Source of the DNA: Lineus longissimus
Taxonomy: Eukaryota; Nemertea; Pilidiophora; Heteronemertea; Lineidae
DNA length: 64,000 nucleotides
NCBI RefSeq assembly: GCF_910592395.1
Contig: NC_088314.1
Location: 1,240,001 to 1,304,000 of the forward strand
Direction of reading: 5' to 3'
Each line of letters begins with the position of its first letter. Within the stretch, counting starts at the first letter, position 1. Shown here one piece after another: positions 23,398 to 36,116 of this stretch. The position numbers and the translations under genes were made by a program. The notes under the pieces are model-generated. The model searched no databases, had not been told where the DNA came from, and was given only the letters and a program-made list of their open reading frames with translations.

Positions 23398-24412
23398 TTA
23401 ACGCGGCCCTATTGCCTCACCCGCTGCACCTTCTACAGTATGTGTTTTATCAGTGTCTATTGCCTCGGACATGCCAAACGACGAGATGAGAACATTCAAA
23501 AAAGTGATGACGAACACCACGCCTGTCGTCGCATCATTCATCCTCTTGGCCTTGTGCTGTTTCACCGATATGGCGTCACTTCCTTCCTCCCCGTTAATGT
23601 TTGTCTTCCCGAGGCAGATGAGCAAGATGGCGGCTGAGGCTTGAAGAATGATCGACGTTATGATTAATGTCATGAGAAGGTAGTAGAACTCCTGTTTGTC
23701 CGCTCCGAGCGACAGACAAACCTTCAGTTGGCTGGCATTGGCAGACAACAGCGCTACGTCCATCAGACCTTTGGCCACAGTCTTTCGCGTGGCGAAATCG
23801 TTGTGGTTGAACTTCTTTTCCTGAAAAATAGAACGAGGCATACTATTAATATTCTTATGAATGTTCTGGATGTGACAATAAGTACATACGCAAAGGTAAA
23901 TCCGCCCCGCCGAAGACGATGCCACAACCAAGGTACGCGAAATTTCAGTGAGGTGGTTGCGACATCGCCGGTGACAGTACATATGAAAAGGTAAACGTAA
24001 GACGAATACCGATTTACTGGTGTTGTGCGGAGGAGCGATAGAATGACGTACATCACCGAAAAGTCGGCATGGTTAAATCATGATGTGAGACATATTATTA
24101 TCCTTTCTGGCTTCCTGTAGCTCTTGGTCGCCTTATCTGCTACGGACCACCTTGTCGCAACCACCGAGACGACTAAAGAGCATACCGATAACGGTAGGCC
24201 AGACTCAAAAAGGCAACGGATCGATTCCACATTCCTGTACACATGTCTAACTTGCGCATAGCGACAACATTATTTTAGGGAGAATGTAGAATGTGATAAT
24301 TCGGACGCACCTTCTCTAGAATCTTGTCCTCCATGCCATCATCTCTGGATCGTCGCCGCCGGACTTCCCGCCTTCCACCAAATTCTGTCTCCATGTCTAT
24401 CGTGTCAGCCAT
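23398..24412 (-). CDS. Ninjurin family protein, copy A
   Basis: Two exons: 24311-24412 (34 codons, charged N-terminus) and 23398-23820, joined at phase 0, giving 174 aa. The second exon begins EKKFNHNDFATRKTVAKG and runs into the ninjurin core GLMDVALLSANASQLKVCL, followed by two hydrophobic membrane segments (about residues 73-95 and 118-140; FVITFLNVLISSFGM). In the family the amphipathic N-terminal helices and two membrane helices oligomerise in the plasma membrane; NINJ1 drives membrane rupture in dying cells, and ninjurins were first described as adhesion proteins. A basic run (RREVRRRRS) in the N-terminal exon is of unknown role. It is the downstream member of a tandem pair with 28281-29495. 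Confidence 0.92.
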
Positions 24413-25603
24413 TCGCACTGGCTCTAGTGTTTGTCGCCCAGACTGGTTGTGATGACGCCTGCGTCCACGGAGATTTATTCATTTAGTGGTGGTTTTTCGA
24501 ATCAGATGATCATGCATCTCTGTTTTAATTGACCCACTAACACCCCATTCTCATTTAGTCATGAACTACCAACTTCCTCGTCCTCAGAACCTGACAATGT
24601 CAGAGTTCTATGCTCGAGATCTTATGCTGCTTTTCAGCCAATAGGATGATAACTGTCGTCTATAGGGAAGTGGCCGATTTCATTTTGTCTTCCAAGTAAT
24701 CGCCAGAACCCGGTGTAATGTTTTTGAGTGTTTCTATTTTTGAGTGTTTCCCCTCATTGTTTGGGAACGCTAAAAGATAGATTGACAAGTTTTTCTGTGT
24801 TTCCCCCTATTGAAAAGTCATGGTCTCTCTAGCTGCCTATTGTTTGGAAACACTGACACATGGGAAACAACCACAGATGTTACACCGGAAGAGAATAACC
24901 GACCACAGCCCATGGCAGATGTATCCAGTTTGTCCCCCTAAAAAAGTGTCCGACCCTTTTCCGAGTAGATATTCTGACGGACTGTGGTATGTTCTGTAGA
25001 GACAAAGACCGTAAATACCTCAAAGAGTGCACACTAATAATAGCATCATGAGTTCCATGGACATTCTATCCTGGGATATTTCAAACTTTTACACCGGAGG
25101 ATGATCATGATGCAATCGCTTAGCACGTTGTGACGTCCTTACTTTGAATCTGAATTGTCTTCCGGATGGTGCTCCAGGTTGTTCCATGTCGCTGAGTTAA
25201 GGAGAATTGTACTTCAAAACTACAGTCACGTTCATTGACGACACAATGCACCCCCTAGCCTTACCTGCTATGTTTGGCTTCAGACGTGCCATAAACAATC
25301 AATATATAACTCACAGCAATAATAAGTGTAAGATGAGAATATTCCCCTTTGGGACTCATGACCCACCATCTATCCCCGATTTATTCATGACCACCACGTT
25401 ACTACGATGAATAATTTAAGCGGTGAAAGGTCTTGTGAGATATCTAAATGTTATAACTCTTCCATCTGTTGACTCAGTGGCTAAGCCAAGTGAAAATTAA
25501 GCTATTTATCATCGTCACCTTAGCCTCAGCTAATTGTCGTTGGCCTCTCGCATTGACATCTTCTAAAATCTTTAACTGACAGGATTGCCGAAGTGACCAG
25601 TTG
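24413..25603. other. 5' flank of ninjurin copy A
   Basis: No exon, tRNA or element recognised. It should contain the copy A promoter and 5' UTR; a GTGTTTCC/TTGAGTGTTTC word recurs around 24730-24860 without forming a clear tandem array. Confidence 0.35.
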
Positions 25604-25675
25604 TCCCATATGGTCTAGTGGTTAGGATTCCTGGCTTTCACCCAGGCGGCCCGGGTTCGATTCCCGGTGTGGGAA
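25604..25675 (+). tRNA. tRNA-Glu (anticodon TTC)
   Basis: A 72-nt cloverleaf TCCCATA...TGTGGGA with a G-T pair in the acceptor stem, anticodon loop CTTTCAC giving TTC, T arm CCGGG-TTCGATT-CCCGG and the usual GGTCTAGTGGTTAGGAT D-arm of eukaryotic tRNA-Glu. A TTTT run follows about 10 nt downstream. A second gene for the same isoacceptor lies at 52750-52821 on the other strand. Confidence 0.95.
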
Positions 25676-28280
25676 CTCACATTATTTTAAAATTTCAGTG
25701 AAAGCCAGACTGTGATCAATTGAAGTGAGGACGCAAACGACTTGGTCTCCAAGAGTAAAAACGTCTCATTGATAGTATATTTACAACAGCATGGTGATAT
25801 ACGAGAAAAAAATTTTATATTCAAACGAGATCTTTAGTTCTCAAGATATATTCTCCATTGATATCAAACATTCTAGAGAGCACCAATTGGATCCCGAGGT
25901 CCCGCCTATAGTCTCCCTTTAAGCATGAAAAGTACGTCACGTTCTATAATTTTTGCACGACCACAATTCTCCACAAGTAGACTCTCATTTCGCAATGATA
26001 ACTGACTTAAAAACGGCTCAATGTTTAGTCATCATCAGCTTCGAGAGGAAATTAAACACACGCCGTAACAAGCGTTTCCCTTCTGCTTGGATCTATTGGG
26101 GGCGAACAGAGCAGGGTAAGATACTGCAACAAAATCATCATGTGGCTAAATCTGGATGGTCCAGCGTCATCTATTATAATGGCCCCTCAGATGATAGCAA
26201 AATACATGTATTGAACTGTTGCTTTTACCCTCTGCTATCATGCTATCGTCTGCTTTTCTGGCTTTCAACCCGTCGGTTGGAGGACGCCTTTTTCGAAAGA
26301 CGAGCCTTTTAACTTTCATCCCACACTGAAAGCTCTCTTTGTGTTCTGTTTGTTGTTACAATCCTGAAGAATTACACAGTCAGATGAAGACTATGATATC
26401 AAATACGTTCCTGTACATCTTTGCGGGGCATTTTAACACTATGCACACTTCTCATTCTCCAGAAACTCACCAAAAGCAATCCTTATACCCGGCCTTATAT
26501 CGGCAAAATGCGCGAAGTATAAATATCTGCTGAATACGAGAATACCCGTGGGTACGTCAACATGTTTGATTATTCATCAGGCAGACAGATAGCACTACAG
26601 AAACAACACTAGTAGTTCGCTTCTCATGCCCAACGAACTTGCAAGTTACTTCAGCAGTTGGTGGAGGGAATTGTCAGTGGTGAATTAAGAACGCCAGTGG
26701 GAGTCAAAGAAGTATCTTATTGTAACTGCATGCGTTTTTTATAGGAATATTTTATGACAGATCTGTATGTTGGTTGCACATTCGATTATAATCGCTCGTT
26801 TGTCAGGCGCTTGCTCGTTGGTAACAACCACATCACACATATCGAAATCCATGAATCGTTAATTAGCCGCATCCTCGCATGGGAAACACCATGTTCAAAG
26901 TACCAATTAACTTTTAATGTCCAATCTTTTATTTTGCATCATCATTTGGGAAACGGCGAATCAAAATTACGAATCAGATGCAAATATGGGTTTAGGAATC
27001 CTCATAGGAGCAGAGTCCATTGGCACATTTCTCCAAGACCGTGTTGATCGATCTCGAAGCTCAAGCAATTTGCCTATAGACCTTCTTTGGCCTCATTGTG
27101 GATGGAGTCCCAAGGGAAATGAACATGGTATATAGCCAAACATACTAAACTTAGGTCAAATATAAAAACAACATCCGGTTTACTCAATGACATAATTAAT
27201 CTATACGCAAGCAAGAACCGAGACTTGGTATAAATATAAAATGTAAAACAAATTTCAAACAGTTCGTGAAAACCAATATACAGCTCAACCTGCTTGGAAT
27301 GAGAATACGAGACAACATTTCATCTCATTAATACAATACCAAGCTTACATTGCCGCAACAACCAGGTTGAATTGGCTGCAGAGAATTATTCCCAATCGTG
27401 TTGCGTGTTTTGGGTAGTTATTGCCATTAATGCTGATGAGGATGTATACAGACACATACAAGTTCTAAGTAGCGCTGGCTATAGCACACATCTCGTTATC
27501 CTTAGACAGCATCCATTCTGGTGCAGCTGATTAGAAGGGCGTATGCTTGTCATGAATAGTGGTTACTCTGAAATAAATGCCAGGAGCTTGTGCGTATTAC
27601 CGTCATTACTGGCGAAGACCAGCTATTGATCAGGCACGAACACAAGCACCCTGTTTCTACTTGTCTCCACAAAAGGTGCGAACGACCTTCATCAGGAGCA
27701 AATCATCATTGACCATTTGACCATTTGAAGATGTAAAATATATACATTTTAGAGATTTGACCACCGTACAGTGATAGCCTTTGGTGTATCCTAAAAAAAC
27801 GACCCCCTCCCCAGCCACGGGTTACTTCTTTTTAACGTTCAGAGTGTAACAAATGTGTTACTGAATTTTTTTTCTAACGCTCATTACAGAGCTTACGATG
27901 GGAGCATATCGAACACCGCTACTTCACTGGTACCAGGAGCCCAGCTAAATTGCCATCATTAGTATGTATGATGAGGCTACGGGGTTATCGTTTATAGCAC
28001 CCATCATCGGCTCCATCACTCCCAACGCACGTCCACAGCCAATGTTGGTGTTAACACAAGAATTGTTAACAAAATGATGATTATCTGCGTCTGTCCGTCT
28101 GATTTTGTTTTCGGTAGTGCTGGAATGAACTTCCCATCGCCGAGCTACACAGGGTTATGTTTGTTCCAAACAGAGCGAATAGGTTATCCCTGTGATGAAA
28201 TATTTACAAACGCAGTCAGCGCCGAAGTGATGATTGTCCGTAGCTGTCAGTTTAACATCGTAGCTCCCACAAACTCGGTG
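25676..28280. other. Intergenic between tRNA-Glu and ninjurin copy B
   Basis: No coding exon recognised on either strand. The final part should be the copy B 3' UTR. Several frames of 60-119 codons (for example 25953-26312) lack splice signals or family motifs and are probably chance. Confidence 0.4.
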
Positions 28281-29495
28281 CTACGAGGCCACAGTTGGCG
28301 GATTAATGGGCGTAACTTTGTTAGAATTGCTTGCAGGACTATTTTCCTCCTCGACTTTGTCCGTCATCCCGAAAGAAGTAATAAAAACATTGACAACAGT
28401 GATCAGGAAGACTAAACCAGTAGCGATATCGTTTAACAAAGCTGTCCTTTTCTGATTGTTTCTCTCGTCCTCTGTTTCAGAGTCTCTGACATTACCCCTG
28501 GCAACCAGCATAAACAATATGGCGGCGGCTATCTGCAATACGACGGACGTTGAAATTAGCACCATTAGCAAATGGAAGAATGTTTGCCTTGGCCCCAGTT
28601 GTAGACATATTTTCATCTGGCAGGCGTTTGCTGAGAGAAGGGCGAGGTCCAATAGGCCAGTGGCAATGGTCTTCCTCGTCGCGTATTGATTAAAATCGAA
28701 TGGCTTTCTTGGACGACGAGGCTGAAAGGATGCGGAATGAAATCTTATAATGTATCAGAAATAAATGGTGTTAGAATGTATCATATTGTTTAAAATAAGA
28801 TGTGATAATCTGATAAAATGATATGGCAAAGCAGATGAGCGGAGCTTTCCAGGCAAGCACGCCTCAGCGCAGACATGATGAAGCAATTTCATCAGCAACA
28901 GCGAGCGGGAGCTACCGAAGCTGCAAGGCCTCTTGTTGGTGCAAAATAATAAAGGACCCACTTTACCAGCAACGAAGCAATATCGCATTATGTCCCATGC
29001 CGGAACCTGGGCAATTTGCGAGAAAGTTGTACGTCAGGTGATTCCGGGCGACAATGCTTTCTCGCAGTGTTATTGCCCTACTCATGATCAAAGGTGATTA
29101 CCTATGATCGGTATACCTCCTAATCAAGACACGACACGATGGGTGATCATGAGAGGGCTGTGTTCAATCTAAGATTGTTTCAATAGGACACTGATTGGAC
29201 GAAGACGACTCTTGAAAGGAAGATGTCATTCACTAATAACTAGAGGCCTGCCGATGTGCTGACATCGTGTAGGCGGGCCGGATAACGGGTAATTGCACCA
29301 GAGTCACCGGGGAGTCATGCTTACTAAATTTTCATCCTCCCCAAGACTGGAAGTAGACCTCCTCTCTATCGTGCCTGTGTTCAGAGTGAGAGTTGCGTCA
29401 TCATCCGGCTTGCCGATGCTGCGCCGGTCCCTCGAGGGGGTTCCATTAATCTCCACCATTGGGATCATGGTGGGAGTGTTGGTGAGTTCGGTCAT
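28281..29495 (-). CDS. Ninjurin family protein, copy B
   Basis: Two coding exons: 29325-29495 (57 codons, Ser/Thr-rich N-terminus starting MTELTNTP) and 28281-28721, joined at phase 0, giving 203 aa. An AG acceptor directly before the start (29497-29498) implies a non-coding exon upstream. The second exon opens PRRPRKPFDFNQYATRKTIA and carries the ninjurin core LLDLALLSANACQMKICLQL, then two membrane segments (VLISTSVVLQIAAAILFML and LVFLITVVNVFITSFGM). The intron sits at the same place and phase as in copy A, so the two genes are tandem duplicates. N- and C-terminal tails differ completely between copies, while the core is well conserved. Expected role: plasma-membrane oligomer with adhesion or rupture activity, by family. 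Confidence 0.92.
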
Positions 29496-29498
29496 CCT

Positions 29499-30142
29499 GA
29501 AGAAAGGACAAAATGGGTTTATTAGGAGGATCATGTCATCCAATTCGATTTCTCTCCATGATAACTTATCGACTGAAGTCACGCCAGACGATGATATCAG
29601 AGCCATTAGCTTATACCCCGATGAACAGTCACGATAAGACTTGGTCCCGAGTCCATTAAGATGTTGCAAGATACAACAAATTACATTCTGATCTATATCA
29701 ATTGGGAAAACTGTTAAAATTAATAACCTTAGCCGCAATTCCCACAAAACAAGATGACAATCAAAATCGAAACGAGGTCAGGTCGAAGGTGCATGCGTAC
29801 CCCTCACGGTATTCATCTATTTACGTGACTCAAAACGTGAGCATGAGTAAAGTTTCACAGGTTTTAAATGGTATTATTCTCTTGACCTATTCAAAGTCAA
29901 TTATGATGTTGATGTTTCAGTCTGACTTTTAACTTCCTTGAATGAGATGATCGCCGTTGAGACAAGCGGATGATGGGATGTGATTGATACCATTAAATTC
30001 TCTCCACCCAATGGATGATATATCAAGCCATCAATCAATCAAAGCTTCGATGGTTCGCTCGTTGTGGGTATAGTCATGAAGTCGACGCCATTCTTTTCCC
30101 TGTTTTTCAAGAGATGGCTTCAGCTGAGCCAAAGACCCCGAA

Positions 30143-30179
<37 letters not shown>

Positions 30180-33100
30180 CTGTATGACGGCAAAGTCATA
30201 ATCGGGGAATATGAACACTTCTGTATGACAGAAAATGGACCAACTCACCCTGGTTCCTCAGATGACATCCTACACTACAGAGAACCTACTAGTATATCAT
30301 AACGAGCCAGCAATGTATACAGAATTGTACCAGTAAAAACTGGATCTGGGTTAAATCTACATAATATTAAAAGTATGCTAGTAGATAAGGTGCCTTAGTA
30401 CCAGCAGATAATTGTAAGTACTTAGTTTCGTTCCTGACGGAATTTCCCAATTTTGCGAGTCTTTATCACCAGTCTTCCTCCTTGGAAAGCTAGTAGAGAA
30501 CACGAATCATTGGAGGACATGGCAAGGACGCCGTGGCATGATATGTCTTGGGCATGAAGTAATAACGGGAAATGCCTAGGATGAATACTAGCTCAAGATA
30601 TTTGCGATGTTGCTTAATGTCTTGTCTGGTCATGAAAGCATTCGAGTTGTTGAATGGTGCATCCTAACCCCTCGCAGTGGTTTTGCAGTGAGCGGGTGGG
30701 ACCCGCAAGCCTTGCATGAGTTCGATACCAGTCTCTCGGGAAAGTGATTGGTGGAGGTGAGGAAATTAATGCTTGTTACCTCACTCGTCCTTTGGGTCTG
30801 TCCCAGCAGGTCGACCTCCCAGACAAAAATAAAAAATCTGGAAAGCTGTCTTAGCCAGATGTCTTTCTGTTGTCATGAAATGCTAATAGCATCGTTCCAT
30901 CCCACTCAACAACTGCCGAAACGATTTCATGTCTTGCCGCAGTTTTTGCTTATTGGCAATGTCTTCGGTGATTTCCCCCGAGGAAGTAAGGGGGCTTTCT
31001 AGGACAAAATAGATGGCAACATATCTGTTATTGCCCAAGTAAACGGCCATAGATTGCTGAGAGCGACGAATCGGGTCAAAATCGCAACGACACGGTCTAG
31101 AGGGGACAGCAAATATTTGATTATTTGAGAGTCAGCCATGAATTGCTATTTACAATAGTTCATGGATGTCAATGCGTGGTTGATGATCACAACATACTTT
31201 ATAACACATCGTTACACCATGATTGTCACACACCATGTTTTATAGTCTTGGCGAACTCGAGCCTAGATCAGGCCGCACTGTCACACGTAGATCCGGTACA
31301 GTTCTATAGCATCGCCCGCTTCTCTTCACGATGCAAAGGAATGTTACCGGATCTAGTTGAACGTAGCATACGCGCTATTGTCCATATTTGGGACATTATA
31401 CATGTACTGTGCGGATGTTCTTATAAAATACTTGATGAGTACATTGTACTGCAAGATATAATCAGCAATTTGCCATGGGTTAAATTCTCTTATGATATGT
31501 GCCAGTCAGTCACTGGTCATCAAGGCTGTTTGACGTCTCATCGATTAACAGTCTCCCTCATTTGTCATGAACATCCTTTCCATCTCGTTCGATATAGCTT
31601 CAACACTTGACTTTCATGCATTAAGTCAATTCCCCGGGGGAACAGGCGTCAAATGACATTCATGGTTAGATCCTCTTGCATCACGTGGTTGTTGTCAGAG
31701 GACTTTTACCCAGCGTAGAGGAGTATAGAAGTGTTTAGAAGAGCCAATGGTCAGCGCAGTTAATGACTCCTGAATGGTAAATTCTTGAATGTCCTTGACT
31801 TTAAAATCCTGACAGCTGGCTATAAATCAAAATCAATGATAGACGTGTTCGTAATTGGAATGTATTGATAATAGATAAACCTTCATGAGAAGGCCATACA
31901 TGTACTAATGTGAAATATCACAATATCGAGCATTAGTTGTTAACGTCGTTGTTGCTGAAGCCATGAGGCAAGTCAGTGCATTGCCAGCAGGTGGAGCCGT
32001 GGCAGAAGTCAGAAAGTAACAGCATACCAGAGGAGAGATGCGTGATCGACCCGAAAGTCAAAAACGAGATTATTCACTCACCGTTGACAAGACGACTTGT
32101 TCTGGCACATCATTGTTGCAAGATGTTGTAATCCAACTCCGAGCTGAGCAGTCCAATTTCCCTGGCTGCTTTAGCTGAATAACACTAGAATCGGCCTCTG
32201 CCCTCTTCCAAGAAAGTAGACAAAGGCTGACGAATGCCTCAAGTTTATAGCTAAATGAGCTGCGAAGACATTGCCATTGCTATTGCCATTGCAAAAACAC
32301 ATAAGCGAGCCGAGACCTGCTGTGGCACATCATTTTCCTGGAGGCCGTAATCCCACGACTCAGAGGTGCCCGTCGTGTCCGTGTCTCACAAAATAAGCTG
32401 TTTACACTCATATCATGCAATAATCACATGTACAATTGAGATCACGACTTGATTTGGCACATCATAGTCATGGAGGTGCACCCAAGAGGTTATAATCCAA
32501 CACTGCTCTGGAATGGATCCCCTGACTGCACAAAATAAGCATCGTGACATAGGCAACAATGATATCATGACATCGATCGTGAAAGGAACTATGCCGCAGG
32601 TGAACTGGTGTGTGCATGAATTCGTGAGGAAGTATCTTTTCTCTAGAATGTCATGGACGTGGCGTCTTCTTATTACTACTGAAGGAGCCCTGGCCGTAAA
32701 CCTGGATGTTCACATACCTTCCTTGCAAGAGACCAGTCCTATACTGTGGCTTTCCGGAAAGTTAGGGCCAACTGGAACCATGTGCGTCAGAGACGGTTCC
32801 AAATATAAATAGCTCTAACGTCTCTGACTCATTATATAACCATCAGAATATCAGAGGACCCCTCTAATCAGCTCTCTTGAATTTGTAGTTACAGGTACAT
32901 GTATATCTGCCGTCATTTATTCATTCAGCAGAAGATAGATTTCAGAATCGTATACCAGTTGGAGTGACTCCTGTAATGTCAAAGAATGGAGAATGGAGGC
33001 TAACAATACCAATGCGCACGACATTGGCTAATTATGTCGGAGCGTCTGGGGTCCGTCTCGTCGTCTTGCCGTCTAATGCCACGACAAGGACATCAATCGC

Positions 33101-33970
33101 CGCCTCAACTAATTAACACTCCCAATCAAGTCAAAAGCTAAATTACTACGGGCTAATTAATCACGAGGCGGTCCCAATATCGACCCAGCCACTAGGTTGA
33201 GGTGGGGATGCATTCCAGTACCGGTATTACAAGGCGTCACGTTATTTTGTAATACCCTAGATTGGTCTGTTCATCACATTGTTCCCAGGAACTGATCTCA
33301 GACTGTGGTCTTCAGCTCAGCACGTTCGGGAGGGATTATGACAGTATCTTCTGCCCGAATGAAGTGCAGAATGAAGTGCAGAGGAGCTAGGTAGCTATCC
33401 TTAGAAGTCTTTCCCATCATGTTATTAGTTTGGGGGGAAGCTAGTATTGCTGAAGACGACATACGGATCAACATATAGAATCAGTCCCACAATTACATTG
33501 AGACAAGGCTGGATCCAAGCAGGAATACAATACAAGACGCTGCTCGTGCATCATGGTGTACCTCGGAGTCTGTAGTATGGCGTACCAAGGACCCTATAAG
33601 ATGATATTTTTCTCTATTATTACTTTCTCATGCATTGACAACTTGCTCCTAATTCATATTCAGCCCGCACAAGACTTTGGTTGTCCCAGGACGCGGCCTA
33701 CATCGCGTCGAGTGTCTCCTCGACTTTCTTGAGAGGACTCCTTCATCAATTCTTGCATTAAATGAATGTTAATTTGATATCGAACCGACCTACCCTCAAC
33801 TTGATATGAAACAACTTTTTGGGCCGTCTCAGAAGGCGGCTTTTCCATTCGACACTTTAGTATGGGACTTCTGACTCAGGTATTGACCAATAAGAAGAGA
33901 GCCATCATTAGAGACTGTTATCAATGCACCCTCTTTCGCAGGCACAGCGGTCATCAGCAGCCTTATGCAG
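29499..33970. other. Upstream region of ninjurin copy B; no further gene recognised
   Basis: Contains a (GAT)n microsatellite at about 30148-30179, a CATTGC-type short repeat near 32270-32293, and a good minus-strand donor (ACG|GTGAGTG near 32082) that could end the non-coding first exon of copy B. A 161-codon plus-strand frame at 31125-31610 has no recognisable domain, signal peptide or splice context, and I do not call it. Confidence 0.4.
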
Positions 33971-34280
33971 GCGAGGCAGTCATCAGAAACCATATTTGCA
34001 GGCGAGGCAGTCATCAGAAACCATATTTGCGGGCGAGGCAGTCATCAGAAACCATATTTGCAGGCGAGGCAGTCATCAGAAACCATATTTGCGGGCGAGG
34101 CAGTCATCAGAAACCATATTTGCGGGCGAGGCAGTCATCAGAAACCATATTTGCGGGCGAGGCAGTCATCAGAAACCATATTTGCGGGCGAGGCAGTCAT
34201 CAGAAACCATATTTGCGGGCGAGGCAGTCATCAGAAACCTTATTTGCGAGCGAGGCAGTCATCAGAAACCGTATTTGCGG
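33971..34280 (+). repeat. 31-bp minisatellite, ten near-identical copies plus degenerate flanks
   Basis: The unit GCGAGGCAGTCATCAG + AAACCATATTTGCGG (31 bp) starts at 33971, 34002, 34033, 34064, 34095, 34126, 34157, 34188, 34219 and 34250, with decayed copies extending from about 33940 to 34345. Copies differ mainly by one A/G at the 3' end. All three plus-strand frames are open through the array because the unit has no stop in any phase; that is a property of the repeat and not evidence for a protein. Confidence 0.95.
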
Positions 34281-34345
34281 GAGAGGTTGTCAACCTCAAA
34301 CTCATTCGAAGGCGAGGCTGCACCAACAACCTTATTCGCAGTCCT

Positions 34346-36009
34346 GAATAGCTAATAGAAGCCTTGGTAGTACGGCTGAGACTGATCCAAGGCCAGTGGT
34401 ATCATGGTGCTGATGTGTATTCATTATTAGACTCTTCAAACCCACAACTGCAAGTATCGACTGAGGCCTCCTCTTCTCCACCTCGAGCACCGTAGAGGAT
34501 CGATGCCGCATCGTCATATTCATTTGATGAAGCTTGCCTGAAGCCAACTCACATTTTATGGAGATTCCAAAAAGCTCCCCATCTCCATGAGTTGATGAAA
34601 AAACACTGCTAGTGCTTCTTCGTCATCGTTGAAGACTTTTAATGATAGCGTGTTGCAGAGTATAGTCTGGTAAAGGTATCTTCATTATAAGTACAGTTTA
34701 TCACTATACAACCATTTCATTATTATAATAACACCACGTACAGTCAGTCCTTGATCGACTGCCATTTGATGTTTGCCCAAAAATCAAAGAAGGTCGCTCC
34801 AAAATAGCTCCATTGGTTTATTTCTGATCACAGCCACGGAGCAACATAATGGAGCGTTTCTAATTGGACAAAACGAGAATTGAGCGTAGAACCTGCATGC
34901 CCATGTGTGTATCTCGACGAAACGGGCGGATAAATCTCAATGAAGAGCACTACCTGGCAGGGATGAACTTGCTGGTCTCCCAAGTGCCTTAAAAACACAT
35001 AAAACGCGCCCCAAATGTTCGCTCGCATCAATTTCTCGGCCATTTGGTCCCATGTTTCGACCTGATACGATGATCCAGCTATCTTTCAAGCCGGCAACTG
35101 CATATTGATGGTGTCCATGGCTCTGTTTGCCGGCCATTTGGCGCTGGACTCTGCCACAAATTGCGCAAATAGCAATTCCATTAGCCAGACTCGGGACATT
35201 TGTTTCTCTCGTGAAGAATGTGGCGGTATTAGTTTGTCAATAATTTGATATGCAGGCACCACCTGCCATGAATTGGAAAGGAAGATTAATGACAATGGTG
35301 GATATGAAGCTGAAAAAGCGAGAGTTCCAGCAAGTCGGCCAACACAGTTGCGCCGGTGAGGTAAGAAGCTAGCTGGTGCGGTTTGAATCGGATAACCGGA
35401 AACTTTTCAGCATGTTAAGAGCCCTGCATGCAGTCTCGGAATGGTTTTCATGAAAGAGTAATGGATTCATCCCCTTTCACCCATACGCCAGTCGATTCTG
35501 TTCTTGAACCTGAACGAGGAACGTTGTATTGTCATTTCGGGACTTAGATCTTCTTCTCTGAAAGGAACATGGCAATGCACCAGGAGTTAAAATACTCCCT
35601 AGTGAGACAGGCACCTGCGGCAGAGCTTTAGGCAATGATTGATGAGATGAGCGCATTGAATGCGCCATGATGGGAAATTGATGAGTAGTGCTCCCTCCTG
35701 TACGATATTGGGCCATTCAGCAGACATGTTGTAAGGAAATACATGTATCTTCATCTCACGAGCACAACCAGCAGAGATTTGTTCAAACAGCTTTGTGCTC
35801 GTTTTGAAGGAATTATACCATAGATCCAGGCAATGCTTTCATGCTTTGACACTTAAATCAGTGTTATATCCAAAAGTGAACACAATCTTTTTCTTCTACA
35901 GCGCAATGCCCGCGGAGTTTTTCATAAAAATACGTTAGAATATTGACAATAACATGAGAGACAAATAAGGAAAAGTCGTCAATCATTTCTCATAAACTAA
36001 AAAAGTAAC
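34346..36009. other. Intergenic between minisatellite and tRNA-Ile
   Basis: Several overlapping minus-strand frames of 60-80 codons (34828-35716) were read; none shows a family motif or in-phase splice partner. Nothing else recognised. Confidence 0.35.
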
Positions 36010-36116
36010 TGCCCCAGGTGAGGATCGAACTCACAACCTTCGCATATCTGAGTCTACCCGTGGTGGGCTAGTACTGCTTATAAGTACGACGCGCTGACCG
36101 ATTGTGCCACTGGGGC
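36010..36116 (-). tRNA. tRNA-Ile (anticodon TAT) with a 33-nt intron
   Basis: On the minus strand the gene runs GCCCCAG ... CTGGGGC plus discriminator A. The anticodon arm is TCGTA-CTTATA | intron | A-TGCGA, putting the intron one base 3' of the anticodon, the standard position. T arm GTGAG-TTCGATC-CTCAC is perfect. The D stem GCAC/GCGC contains one A-C mismatch. The mature tRNA would be 74 nt. tRNA-Ile(UAU) genes with introns are typical of animals. Confidence 0.93.

Noticed and set aside
30661-30745. tRNA-like string with a B-box-like GTTCGATACC
   Set aside because: The putative acceptor and T stems do not pair, and the anticodon loop would be too short; insufficient to call a tRNA or SINE.
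31125-31610. 161-codon plus-strand frame
   Set aside because: No domain, signal peptide or splice context; Cys/His content looks random, and length is within chance for AT-balanced DNA.
33862-34355. Three overlapping plus-strand open frames of 128-161 codons
   Set aside because: They are an artefact of a 31-bp repeat lacking stops in every forward phase; same residues reappear in shifted frames, with no start context or splice partner.
34828-35295. Cluster of overlapping minus-strand frames of about 65-71 codons
   Set aside because: They occupy different frames over the same DNA, with no shared splice pattern or motif.
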